Below are positions 25,601 to 37,012 of a stretch of 45,288 nucleotides of DNA, piece by piece. The first letter of the stretch is position 1. Each line of letters starts with the position of its first letter. The notes under the pieces were generated by a model. It was not told where the DNA came from. It did not search any database and worked only from the letters and a program-made list of their open reading frames with translations. The stretch lies in NCBI GenBank assembly GCA_027596075.1, contig JADGJC010000312.1, positions 249-45,536 of the forward strand, read 5' to 3'. This DNA comes from Rhizophlyctis rosea. Lineage: Eukaryota > Chytridiomycota > Chytridiomycetes > Rhizophlyctidales > Rhizophlyctidaceae. A program made the position numbers and the translations under genes.

Positions 25601-28083
25601 GGTCATACGGGGAAGGCTTCTCGTTGGGAAGACCGCAGACATGGGCTCGGCCCTGATAGTCAACCAGCGCAATTTGAGATCCATCTGGCGAGAAGCAGCC
25701 TGAAAGCAAAACTTCCCCGAATTCAAAGCCTGGAATCAGTGCAAAGGCATGTCAGCCATCGCTGTGGTCGAAGTTCTGGCGATGCTTGATTCATATGGTT
25801 ACGCACGTTTCAGCTCCTTGCCAGAGATGATGTCCCACATTATCATCTTGCCATCGTACCCGGCAGTCATCAGAATCCTTGGATCAGTTGGGTGCACATC
25901 GGAAGTGTAAACTTCTATCGACGTATGTCCGGGTAGGGTATGTATGAGCTCCAATGTTTGCGAGTCCCAGATCTGATGAGTTTCAGCAAATTAGGGACTG
26001 TCAGAGGACACTCGCTGGTACTTAAAATTTCTGCTTACCCTTATCAGACCATCCAACATGATTGCGAAAATCAAGGAGTCATCCAAACTCCACCCAAGCT
26101 GTGTCACCCCGACCTTCAGTTCTTCTTGCTCCTGCATCGCTTGCTGACCTGTCGGCGCAGCCTGTCCATTATTGAAAGGCGCAGGCTGCCCAGTTGTCAG
26201 CACATTGTGTGCCTCTGTTGGAGGTGGCGCGCCAGCAACTAAACCCGCCGGCCCCGGCCCATCTTCAGCCTGACTGGCCGTGCCGACACCCTGCGAGCTT
26301 TCGCTCGCCATCAGAGCAGGCGCTGGTGCATCTAGACTGTGATTTGCACCCGATCCGCCCGCATCTCCTTCCCCCGCACTTTCGTCTACATCATCCGCGC
26401 CAGCCCCAACACTCATCAAGTTTCTTCGAGCGGCTGAAATCGGTACCGTGCCAGATGCACGTAGCTGTGTCGGCTCATCGATGATCACTGGGGCAAATCA
26501 TGATAAATTGGCAATAGACATGCTAAATTTGGCGCAAGCAACGTACATCTTTTGGATCTCCAATCTCCTTTGCCATCAATCTTCTCCCGCTCGAACCAAT
26601 GTACCATCGCCGTTCCATCGACACACCCGGTCAACACCCGATCCCCACATCGACTGAATTTGACTTCTTTTACACCCATGTCCTTCTTTTTCTTTTTCTT
26701 GTCATTGGGGTCGAGTGCGTAGCCTGGCAGGCGAGCTAATAGGGTTGGAGTTGGAAATGTATCATGCAGAGTAGGTATCGGCATCGGCAGAGTCTGCTCT
26801 TCGGAAAAAGCTTCGCCCAAGCTGGCGGAAATGGTGGGAGGCTTCGGCGTCGCTAATTGAGTAAAACCAAGTGCGGGATGTGTTGGGGTGACAGCAAATA
26901 TGTATACATTCCCGTCCGTACTCCCAACAGCAAACTTTGTTCCAGTTTTGTTGAAGGTTCCGGTGATAGCCCGATCAGTACGTCTTTCGCCTGTGTCAAG
27001 GACAATTGGCTGTCAAAAGGCTCAAAAGGTAAGGTAAATCTCGAAACTACCAATGGAACAAAAGCAACCTTACCATCCGCGAGAACGTCTTTTCGCTCGG
27101 TATCCAGGGATACACTCTCGTCTTCCCATCTCCAGCTGTAACAAGTAAACATTTGTTCTCGTCCAAAGGCGATGGCGAAAATGCCATAGTGGCTATGTCC
27201 TTTTCCTATTTGATAGAAGTAACACTCTAAATATCGCTGACATATTTCGATGATATGAAACGGAAGTGCGCAACCATTGGCATTCAAATCCACATCAGAC
27301 TTCTCATACTTACGACATTGATGCGACATACGCTGTCCCAATTCTGCAAACACCAAACTCTGATCGTTTGATCCGACGAGGCAGTAGCTAGCATGGTATT
27401 TTCCTCGTTAACGCACATGTCCAGAATGACAGTTTGCTCCTTCAAGAACGATTGTCGGTATTCTGTTCCAAGGCCGTTCGTATGATCGTAGATCAACAAA
27501 ATCAACAAACCTGGTTCGCATTGAATGTTTGATGACCTCTAATAGACCGGACCAGCCAGCCAGTTTTGGCACACCAAACTTTCACTAGACTGTCGTCGCC
27601 GCCAGTAATAAACACTGAACCCGTCCGATCAAAACAAGCATTGTAAACAGAACAAGTGTGACCAAGGACCGCTTTTATCTATGAGGCGCGTGAGTAGCAT
27701 CGACATTGGTGAGACGAGTACAGATTCATACCAATTCGTAACGAGAGTAAACAATCTTCATGGGCCGCGTGGCATGTGAATGCCGGACTCCCATTTCAAT
27801 TTCGCGGCGCTGATGTGGAGCTGTGCAACAATGACTTTGAATTCTCACGTCCACTGAACCAAAAAACCCGATCACTGCATAAAACAATGATTCATGACCC
27901 ACGTTGTCGTCCACTTTCCCTCTGATCGGGCCATTCCCAGGTGTGCTGAACATCTGTATCACCAACAATCGCCCCTAGACCACACCCAAGCAGAGTTTTT
28001 TGTGGAGCCAAAAAGTCAGATGGACTACGATGCGAGATCGGGGCCAGCCGTGACGCATTTGACATTTGCATCAGTTGACGCAT
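22646..28083 (-). CDS. BRWD: BRWD/PHIP-type WD40-repeat and bromodomain protein
   Basis: This is a chromatin reader of the BRWD1/BRWD3/PHIP family. After an N-terminal segment with RLAPISHRSPSDF and KTLLG come WD40 repeats: VLGHTCSVYNACFDRTG, ITGGDDSLVKVW, CVNEENTMLATASSDQTIRVW, and further blades to about 25310. A long acidic/basic linker (25245-24440 region, Asp/Glu runs and KKKRKKQRRKKR) leads to the BRWD domain (PGVVYGEVRKL, WESVSLTWHDGSGG, MSPWEIRTDDETW) and one bromodomain (VDYASYPTYLQGVAYP, LKNGFYRS, ANAKIFNEEGS with the acetyl-lysine-binding Asn). The tail is Asp/Ser-rich and ends KKKGRRQ, TGA. Animal members carry two bromodomains and a longer N-terminus; only the domain following the BRWD module is seen here. 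The start is taken as ATG 28083, about 105 nt below a TATATAAG element. Confidence 0.9.
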
Positions 28084-31000
28084 GAGACTGGAAAGGTGAT
28101 CAGGAGGTATGTGGGGATTGCTCTGCGCCTAATGCAACGGAGAGGCAAGTTGTCAATACTCGATGGAAGAGTGAACGATCCAGCTTATATAAGGTGTAAT
28201 TCGTGGGCATGACATCGGGTGCATGGATATTTGGTAGATAGCTGGATCATGCTCAATTCTTCCCGCCCTTCAACTCACTACTTGAAACCTACCACATCTC
28301 CAAACCCCTGAGTGCGCACGTTGCCCATCCAATCTACACGCGTGGGCAGCAAGGACACCGTCGACACGGGTCGCTCTCCCTCCCCCTCTGCCCTTCGTCC
28401 CGTGGCGGCAGTTGCTGCATCTGTCAAATCTGCGCAAAGCGACTGAAAAGATCGTTTACATGAAGGAAGGGAAGACAGGTAGTGGGCTATCAGGAACAGA
28501 AGTTCTGGGAAAGCGCAGTTTACAGAGAATGTCGTGCTAAGTCTGTAGGGCTCTGCATTTTCATAGGTACAAGGGTCGGCTCATACCTTGGTCGACAGAG
28601 GATTGCTCACTCATCCTGTGCTCCCTTCAAACACTTCTTGATCCTCGCAAATGTACTGAGGCCAGTTGGGAAAGCGCGGCGGAGAGGCGCGAACAGCTTC
28701 TCTTGCGAATGGGAATCTGGGTAGGGTCAAGTAGCGAATACAGTCAGGCTGCCTTCCGATGCTGGGGAGGTCATTGCGACGATTCAGATGGAACTGTGTT
28801 CCCCTTTACCTGTCTACGATAGGTAGCCACTGCATAACATGATAAAGCGGTGTTTGGTGGTATTTTCCCAAGAAGCAGTTCGTTTGATAGATGATAGAGG
28901 GAATGCAGGGTGCAATGAACACATCATGAGTTTGTTTGTAGCTGCCCAAACACGTGAAAGGGGCAGTCACTAAGCCATTCCTTTTGAGGCCCAAATCAGG
29001 AAGGTTCCCTCAATCGATTGGCCCTTTAGTGCTACGCACCGAAAATGTCAATACGGTCCGCTCTCTTGTCCTCCTTCGAACTCCGACAACGACCTGAGAA
29101 AGGTGTCCGAACGGAATAACATGGAGTCCGAACATGTAGCAGAAAGGAACCTGTCAAAAAGATAATGGTGTTCTCTATTACAACGTCAATCGGCAGTTTT
29201 GCCGACGTTCAAGGAGTGTCGATCACTGATTTGGAAAACTTTGCAACACGTTGAGGTTGCATTGCCTTCATAGGGGTAGGCCTTGTCTGCGGGTGGGGTA
29301 TGCTAATCGTAGTTCACCCGATTGATCAGTTCTGCATAACTACTAACATAGTCATCAGTTTGTTGATCTAGGCATAACAGTCGTGCTCCACTTGCTGCAG
29401 GTGGCGCGGGCACGGGAGCGCCGCTATCCACCTCATCCAAGGAAAGGGCGTCACGTATCGTAAAGATGGTCCAACATCCGCAACATCTATAAAACTGGTC
29501 GAGCCAGCAGTCTGCGAGAAACGATGTAACCACGAGATGTATAAGCAAATGATACTTCAATCAACCCAGATTCTGCGCCAACGCTATTAAGCACCCAAAT
29601 ATCAAAAACACTTCAATGGCGGCATCGACTCATTTGCCCCTACTGACGGATGGGAAATGCTGCAATATCGGAAAGAATCATGGTTTCATGGCTTTCTCAA
29701 TTTTTGAACTTTTGTAACAAGTTGTCCCTAGAGACCTCGCCGGCGTTGAGAACCGAGACGCGTAAGCCACCGCTTACCTATGATCTGCTGCAAATTGCAA
29801 AGAGTGTTGGCTGTTCTTTGCCTTCTGTTGCTCAGACACGTGCAATGACCAATCGAGACTCCGCCTATGCTAAAAAAATCAAAACACATTCACCTACCAT
29901 GACTGGACATGATCTCGTCCTCCGGCCTTGGCCATCAAAGCTGGGCAGAAGGGGCCGGGAGCACAGATTGAACACCTTTTGACACAGCCAGTATTGTTCA
30001 GGCTGGGTTGTGAGCTTGTGATAGAGCATTGAACAAGAGCATGATGTCCAAAGTTGCTAATAAACATGCGATGCCAGACAAACTCAGGCGGCAGTGGAAG
30101 TCGTTGCAGAAATAACGAAAGATGCCCCTTTCCACCCCCACATCGACTGCGCCGGCGGATCGTGCTGGTGCGTGTGCAGACGTCCATGCCCGCAGCACCT
30201 CTCCCAGACCGCCACCGCTCTCTGGTAAAATGAAACTCAACAACGTGAAACCTCGGATGACGCGTTCGAACTTTTACACACAGAACCTCGTTGATTATCT
30301 AAGACCCTGAATTGCAGATTGGTGTCTTGGACGCTGATAGTCTGTGGTAGTGGGACCTTACCAATGGTAGGCAGGCATGACTATGAATAATCCAATGTGA
30401 AGCTTGTGATCCATGACGCAGGTGTAACTTTACAAGTTGTACCAGCCGCGCGATGGGTGCTCCAGCCGCTCCAGGCTTCGAGCCAAACGCGTTTCTCGAA
30501 GGAGCCTAGCCGGGAGACTTGAGATGCGTCTTTTTGTTTTGTTTACGAAGTGGCTGGGGCGCGACCTTTGAACGCTCTTCCTCTCTCCCTCATCCGAAGA
30601 TGAACATTTCGGATTCATTCGTGGCAACCCTCCGTCTGTCCCCGGCAGACATCATCTCTTCCATCTTGCTTACGCTAGCAATGTATTTTGTCGAACAAGG
30701 ACAAATGGATCCCCTTTGCTATGTTGGGTTTATTGTCATCCTGGATTTGCCCGTGAGAGAGCCCATCCAAACAGAAACGTTTGTCTGATGGAAGAACTGT
30801 GTTGCCTACGCGGAGCATTACTGGGTGTGGGAATGTGGAGGAAGGATGATCCATAGTTTATAATGTATCGATTTCCGTAAGAATTCGTCCCACTCCAACA
30901 GGTAGATGAGATGGGAAAGAAGGACACGAAAGAGGTAAACAAACTAGAAGCCTCTCCGATTGGTCTCTCACCGTTCACTCCCTTAATTTGCCAGTAAACG

Positions 31001-31856
31001 AAAGAAAAATGACACATTGCCGAAGGGAGTGAAGGAAATCACGTCCATGGACACAGCGCTGAAGCAGATCTCAATGTAAAAACACGAAGAAGTTCGAGAA
31101 AACCTAGCGTGGGAAAAACCTCAACATCTTCTAATCTCCTGAAATTGGCCGGAGCTCCACCATCTGTCCACAAATGCGCAGACCCTCCTGTAACCTTTTT
31201 GGTCGAATATAACCCTTGTTGGGCTCAACTATCCGATGATCCGATTACCTAACAGGTAGGGGCATAAGAACGGGTGAAATGGCCACCACAAAAGCGTATA
31301 GGGAATGATATTCTATTCACGATTGCGGCGCTGACGTCCATTCCAGGTCAGGCGGCCCACTGCTTTGTTGTGGCGACGCTCGGATGGTCTTTGCACTCGT
31401 GGGCTGCTTTTGTGGATGGAGACCTTCTCTGGCCCAGCAGTCCTGCCTTCCACGGGAAGCTCAATGGGTCCGTCACTACGCCCATCCCTTTTCAGGAAAA
31501 GGATCAGAGTATGGATGATGCGTCATAAACATCGACTCCGCCAGATGTCTCTTCTCGACGTCTTCCCCTGAAGATTCGACGGTTGGCGACTGTCTCAAGG
31601 TAATTTCCTGCATTGGGGTCTTAACTCTTTGACTACAGTCATGCGAAGTGGCGGCAAGTGCATAAGCTGCATGCCAAAAACATTTCTTTGAACACGCGTC
31701 ACCAAGTCCACCATCTGGATTGCCTCCCTTCAGTTAGACCGGTACTGATCAGCTTACTTTATATCGCAGAAAAGTCGGGCTCGGGCTCTACCCCCTCAAT
31801 CGTCAATAACGTGACCTGTCAAAGTCGTCTGCTTTCATGCCAAACATGCTCACTGC
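28084..31856. other. Gene-poor 3.8-kb region
   Basis: This is the divergent spacer between the BRWD and homeodomain genes. Open frames are all under about 110 codons, overlap on both strands and lack recognisable motifs. The best candidate is a minus-strand stretch at 29303-29560 with a hydrophobic start and a Pro/Ala segment ending in NRVNYD, but it has no ATG and no family match. I see no repeats, tRNA or transposon ends. It probably includes long regulatory DNA or an unspliced leader for the homeodomain gene. Confidence 0.5.
28184..28193 (-). promoter_or_regulatory. Possible TATA box of the BRWD gene
   Basis: CTTATATAAG is self-complementary, so it reads TATATAAG on both strands. On the minus strand it lies about 100 nt upstream of ATG 28083, a normal TATA-to-start distance for a fungal gene with a short leader. 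Confidence 0.35.
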
Positions 31857-34589
31857 ATGAAGATGATAGGAACTCACCATAACGATGACGAGGCAGCTGC
31901 CAACCGTCCGCTCGACCCATCTTCCTCACCATCTTCTCATCAGCACCATATTCAAGAACGTTTGGATGCTCATGCACCTTTCATCCACCCATTATCTCAT
32001 CCAAACCGCCCTTCCCCCACGTCGTCATTGCGTCAACCCGATAATCAGACTCTCCAACCATTATATGACCCATCCTCACACGCATCCCAAGTTCATCATG
32101 GAGAATTCAAACCAAATGTGTGTGGCTGATTACCGTTGAGTAGTCTCTTTTCGGCATTCCCACCCTTGGCAACATTCAATTGACTATTTTTGTGCATAAC
32201 AATGAACCCACAACCACAGTTCTACAATCCCTTCGAAGTCAAACATCGAAGACGTACATCGCAGGCTCAACTCAAAGTACTCGAACGAACATTCACAGAA
32301 AACCCGAAACCTAATGGCTCGGTGCGTCGGCAGCTTGCTCAGACACTTGGCATGACCCCTCGCGGGGTACAAGTATGGTTTCAGAATCGGCGGGCGAAGG
32401 CCAAACATCAACGGATCTTGGCCGAGCTGGAGCAGGCACAACGGGCGAATGCTAGCAGCAGCAAAGCGGGGAGGGGCTCCGCCGGTGAAAGTGCTCCAGA
32501 TGCATCGGCCACTAGTGATAAGAGCGTGGAGGAAGAAGAAGATCGCGGATCAATATCTCAGGAAAGTGTAGGGGCGGAATCCGTGGAGGATGCGGCGGGA
32601 TCTGACGAGTCGGCCAACTTCCAATCTTCAACGGTGCCCCACTATGCAAGTTCTTCCCCCGCCCGCCATAATCCATCAGCACATCCGGATCCTAGCGGCC
32701 CATCTGCCCCGTCCAGAATGCCATGGCCTTCAGCACTCCACGAATCCTTCGCCCGGAGCCGTGCCAACTCCCTCCCGGATGTTCACCATCCTTACAACTT
32801 TGCGCCTTACCAAATTCCGCATCTTCACGGCTGGGCGATGAATGACTACGCAGCCGTTACCTATCCTTATCCTCCACAATACCGTCCTCGAGCATACCAT
32901 CCGTCTCATGCGCACAGACATCATCCATATGATGTGAGCCCGTACCATCAACATCCGGATGCCGTCGATTTACAGCAACAGCCTCAGATGTATCACCCCT
33001 CACAGCTTCATCTACATCACCAATTACAGCAACAACAGCAAAAACAGCTCTTCCTTGAGCAGTCCGCCCAAGCTGTGTCAGCAGATGGGGCGTTGACCTC
33101 TGCACCACAACAGCATCCGCAGCCGCTTCAGATCAACACTCCTCCAGCTCCCCAACCTTCCAACGCCGCCGGACCGTCCCGGAATGCCCAGCCCACCCAC
33201 ATCAATCCCACAGCTCGAGTTCCTCCAACATTGCCACAACCATCAACGCCAACTCAAGCTACCATGGCAACTCCAGCCAAGTCAGCCACGACCCCAACAC
33301 CTCCACGCCCGCGGCACCGACGACAAAGATCCCGGTCTGAATCCGAACTCACTATTGCTATGGCTGCGGCCCGTGCCGTGCAAGCACACAAGATCAATCT
33401 GGCGAGACAACACGCGGCAGGGCAGTGGCACGATCCATATGCATCTGAGACCCCATCGACCCCTGAGATGTTAGTCATCGAAGATGATGATGGGACCTTC
33501 GAGCAACAGCAACAGCAGCAGCAGCATCAGGAATGGCGATCACCGTACAACATTGCAGGCTCAAGTTCTGCTACTGCCAGCGCTACCTACCTCAGTTCTG
33601 GACATATCCATTCACCATCAACAATCGCGTACCCAACTCCCCATGCTTCTCCAATGCATCAGCAGCAACGTCCACCTCCTCCCGTCCCTTCCCAACTACC
33701 AACTCCACACCAAACACCAAAACAGGCCCCACCCCCAGTCCCAATGGCACGCCGAAACTCCTGTCCAGCAGACTTCATCGCCTCGTTCGATAGCCTCAAC
33801 ATCCCTAGTGGCGACGAGAGTGATGAAGGCATGGGGCCACCAGGTTTGATATCAACCACAAATCCATCCCAGCCTGCATCCGCACCACCCCGATCTCCTT
33901 CGATATTGGAAACGATCATGGAAGACGTGACGGATGGAAATGGAGAACCTACCTCGTATTTCCAACCGCATCGTCATGTCTTGACAACACCACAGCTTCT
34001 GCAACAGCAACGACAGCCCCAACCTCAACTTCAGCATCATATTGTGCAATCGCCGATATCGGAATCGCCTACGATGGAGTGGGATGCCAGCAACAGCCTC
34101 AGCAACAGTAGCGGTAGTATTAGGAACCAGCCTGTGCATCGACCTAGCAATGAATCGGGGTCGGGGTCCGGTTCGGGAGGATCGGGAATGGACGTCAATG
34201 CCTACATATTCCAAGGTCAGACCACAACATTCCCTACCGGATCGCCACCCACCCAAACGCAGTTCACTACCGCCATCGGCACAACCACACGTACAGCTCA
34301 TACGTCACATCCACCAACATTACAACGGCGGTTCTCCTACCCTGTCAACTCTTTTGCTGGTCAAGCACGGCATGTGGTAGAAGGACCACAGGTGGGAAGG
34401 GTGCATGCGTCTAGGGTACCTGTTGAAGGGTGGGCGCCCGGAATGGAGGCTGGTCAAGGATGGGAGGCGGGAACATACTCTGCACTTGGCACTGGTGGAC
34501 CGGCAGGAGGGCATGCTGTGGTGGGGGAAGAGAAGTACGGTACGATGATGGAGTACTTGGAGGCGGATGAGGATCTTGGGTCCATGTGA
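31857..34589 (+). CDS. Homeodomain transcription factor, Gln/His/Pro-rich
   Basis: Two exons (31857-32117 and 32220-34589, phase 0, gtgtgt donor and ccacag acceptor) give 876 residues. The homeodomain follows the junction at about residues 93-155: KHRRRTSQAQLKVLERTF, NPKPNGSVRRQLAQ, MTPRGVQVWFQNRRAKAK, with the invariant WFQNRR of helix 3. This is the fungal style that binds DNA in the nucleus. The rest is low-complexity: poly-Gln runs, His/Tyr/Pro-rich segments, a basic RPRHRRQRSRSESEL block and an RRNSCPADFI / RRFSYPVNSF pair. If splicing is wrong, translation could begin at ATG 32202, which would lose the Ser/His/Pro-rich first exon but keep the homeodomain. TGA stop. Targets unknown. Confidence 0.88.
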
Positions 34590-34873
34590 GGATGCGGATT
34601 AAGATTGGTATTGGACCATTTTTTGTACATACATTGAAGTTGGCTGTAAATATATATGCTGCACTGGCTAGGATGCAAAAGTAATTTCAATCGTTTGTTC
34701 ATTTGAAAAATTTGCGTTTAAGCCACCCCAAATATTGAGACACTACCGTCGAAGCAAGTACAAAGCGGACAACATGTTTTGGAAAACATCTATACCAGTC
34801 AAAAACACCAATAAGGAGTGGAACATAAGAATTTCTGATTGCACATCTGGCAACATACCGTTTGCACACATCC

Positions 34874-36626
34874 TCACACAGATTCCCCTGCGTCAAACCT
34901 CGCCTCCCCTCCAAACTCTTTTAATATCTCACACCACCCATCCAACGCACTATCATTCTTCTCAAGTGCACAATCCAGCGGTGTACGTCCCGCACTATCT
35001 ACACTATTGACATCAACCCCTTTCGACAAAATCAACCCCACCAGTTCCCTTTGCTCGTTGCGAATGTCTTCCGCCAGCACCGTGTACCGATCAAGCCATA
35101 TAATATATCTATGAAGGATTGTCACCCCTTCCGAAACACCAATTGTGGGATCCGCACCAGCCTGTATCAACTCCCTGACTTTCCGCCAGCTGTCCGCTTG
35201 TTGGATGACCGTGAAGGGGCTGGGCTTTATGATTTGGTTGAGATCGAGTACGTCGCGTGTTTGGCGTAAGATGAACTGCAAGGTGTCCAAGGACCCATGC
35301 ATTGCAGCGCATTGGAGGATGTGTAGGTCCAGCTGAGCGCCACGTTCCCAGAGCAGTTTGATCAGAGGTAGGCCATTCGAGTTGTAGGCGGCGAGGCTGA
35401 TGGGTGTTTGGGTCTCTATCCAGTTGGTGGCGTGGATATTGGCCCCATGATTGATGAGGAATTTGGCCTTCTCATTCTTTTTGGACTTGATGGCGCTCAT
35501 GAGAGCCGTATAACCCGCATTTCCCATGTACTTAGATCCTTTCGGACCCACTTTGGCCTCGATATCAGCTCCCAGTTGTAGCAGCAGCTCCAGGACATCA
35601 AAATTGTCGATACTGGTGAGGGGTGGGAGGGTCTCGTTGTCGCCTATACTGTCCACAGGGACGCCCAGTGAGTGGAGATAGTTTACCACCTCTGTTGACC
35701 CAGCAAATGACATCCCAACATTTTGGGTAGACCGTCCGGATGTGTTCAATACTAAGCCGAGAAGTTGGACATTGCCGCTGAGTTTGGCAGCTGTCATATG
35801 CGATGACGTGATGATCTGTGGTCTTTTTGTACAAGTGATTGATCAGAAATTGAAGTGTCGTCCCAAATATTTACAAAGTTCCATGAAAATGTGCTCACCC
35901 CAACCGATCCAGAGTGTACTTCACAACATCCAGGTGTCCACCACGACAAGAATCTAGTAGTCCACCACGACGACGAAGGCCATCTGATTTGCTTAGGTCT
36001 GCACCAGCCTCCACAAGCAATTCAACCATGGCCAAAGAGCCCACTGCCATCGCTTCCATTACGGGTGTTAATTGCGTCGAGTTTCTGGCATTCACGTTCG
36101 CTCCATGAGACAGCAGGACTTTTGCTAAAGGGAGGTGACCTTTCCTGGCGGCAGTGTGCAAGGGCGTCAAACGGGCAACATTCTTGGCTTGTACTTTCGC
36201 GCCCCTTTTCAAAAGAATTTCTGCTATCTGAACAGGAATTATTAGTGTTGCTTGATATGCAGCGCATTTATGGGGGTTGTGGGCAAGTAATGGGACTTAT
36301 TTGCCTTATCTTCAAAAGGGAAATAGCTTGTGGGCAGGTAGAGGAGGGCTTTGGTATTGTAGCGAGACCAAACATGGTCGACATACTGTCCAGAGTTTGA
36401 GGAAGGAATAAGCTTATGAAGTCCTCATCCCGAACCGTTCCAACGACATTTCAAGGCAACATTCTGGTGTGACTGGCCAACTCACGCAGAAAATCAAGTC
36501 TGAAGTGGACATTGCGTTTCTTATAGACTTTGAAAGCTGGGGCAACACTCGGGCCTGGGAAGGTGAAAGAGTTGAGATGACCAGACTCCAAACGAGTGGT
36601 GATGGAGACTGCATTTTGTGGCTCAT
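34874..36626 (-). CDS. Ankyrin-repeat protein, possibly with F-box-like N-terminus
   Basis: The central and C-terminal parts are ankyrin repeats: LTPLHTAARKGHLPLAKVLL, GANVNARN, VELLVEAGADL, GYTALMSAIKS, FLINHGANIHATN, PISLAAYNSNGLPLIKLL, KGVDVNSVDSAGRTPLDCAL. Ankyrin repeats bind proteins. The first exon (ATG 36626) starts MSHKMQSPSPLVWSLVIS and has LPQLSKSIRNAMSTSDL, which resembles the F-box helices of chytrid F-box/ankyrin proteins, but this is weak. The next exon (YVDHVWSRYNTKALLYLP) joins the repeats only if a GC donor (gcaaat, at 36304) is used with the acceptor before 36227. A later intron separates LDRLG (35895) from the exon starting near 35797. The tail (FGGEARFDAGESV, TGA) is natural. 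Partner unknown. Confidence 0.82.
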
Positions 36627-37012
36627 TTCACTGTTTGCAGCGGTTGGCAGTGAGAGGTATGGAGTCGTGAACTTCGTAGCAGTCCAGCTGGCTGCTTCTG
36701 TGACACCTCCGATATTCGGAATGTCGGAGCTTGGCGACCCTGAATTTTATACATTTTTCAAACATAGATTTGCCCAACCCTTTGTCGACACTCCTGTTTG
36801 CCACGCTTCAAAAAGTTGGATACAAACATATGGATGGCACGATGGAATAACTCATGTAAATACATTAAAAACTACAATATATTGATTGCATCCTCAACAG
36901 TCGGATGCATGAAAGTTGGAAAACTATTATTTACAGATGCGAGAATTGAAGATATATGTCGTTCAAGTGAAGAGCTGTAACGTTGCGATAGAGAGAGGAG
37001 GTAATCCATGCT
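36627..37012. other. Intergenic spacer
   Basis: Between the ankyrin gene start and the NUG1 stop. A 138-codon plus-strand open frame (36469-36885) overlaps the ankyrin 5' exon in antisense and has no recognised motif; I see nothing else here. Confidence 0.4.

Noticed and set aside
36469..36885. 138-codon plus-strand open frame
   Set aside because: It overlaps the ankyrin 5' exon in antisense, with no motif, promoter or splice pattern.
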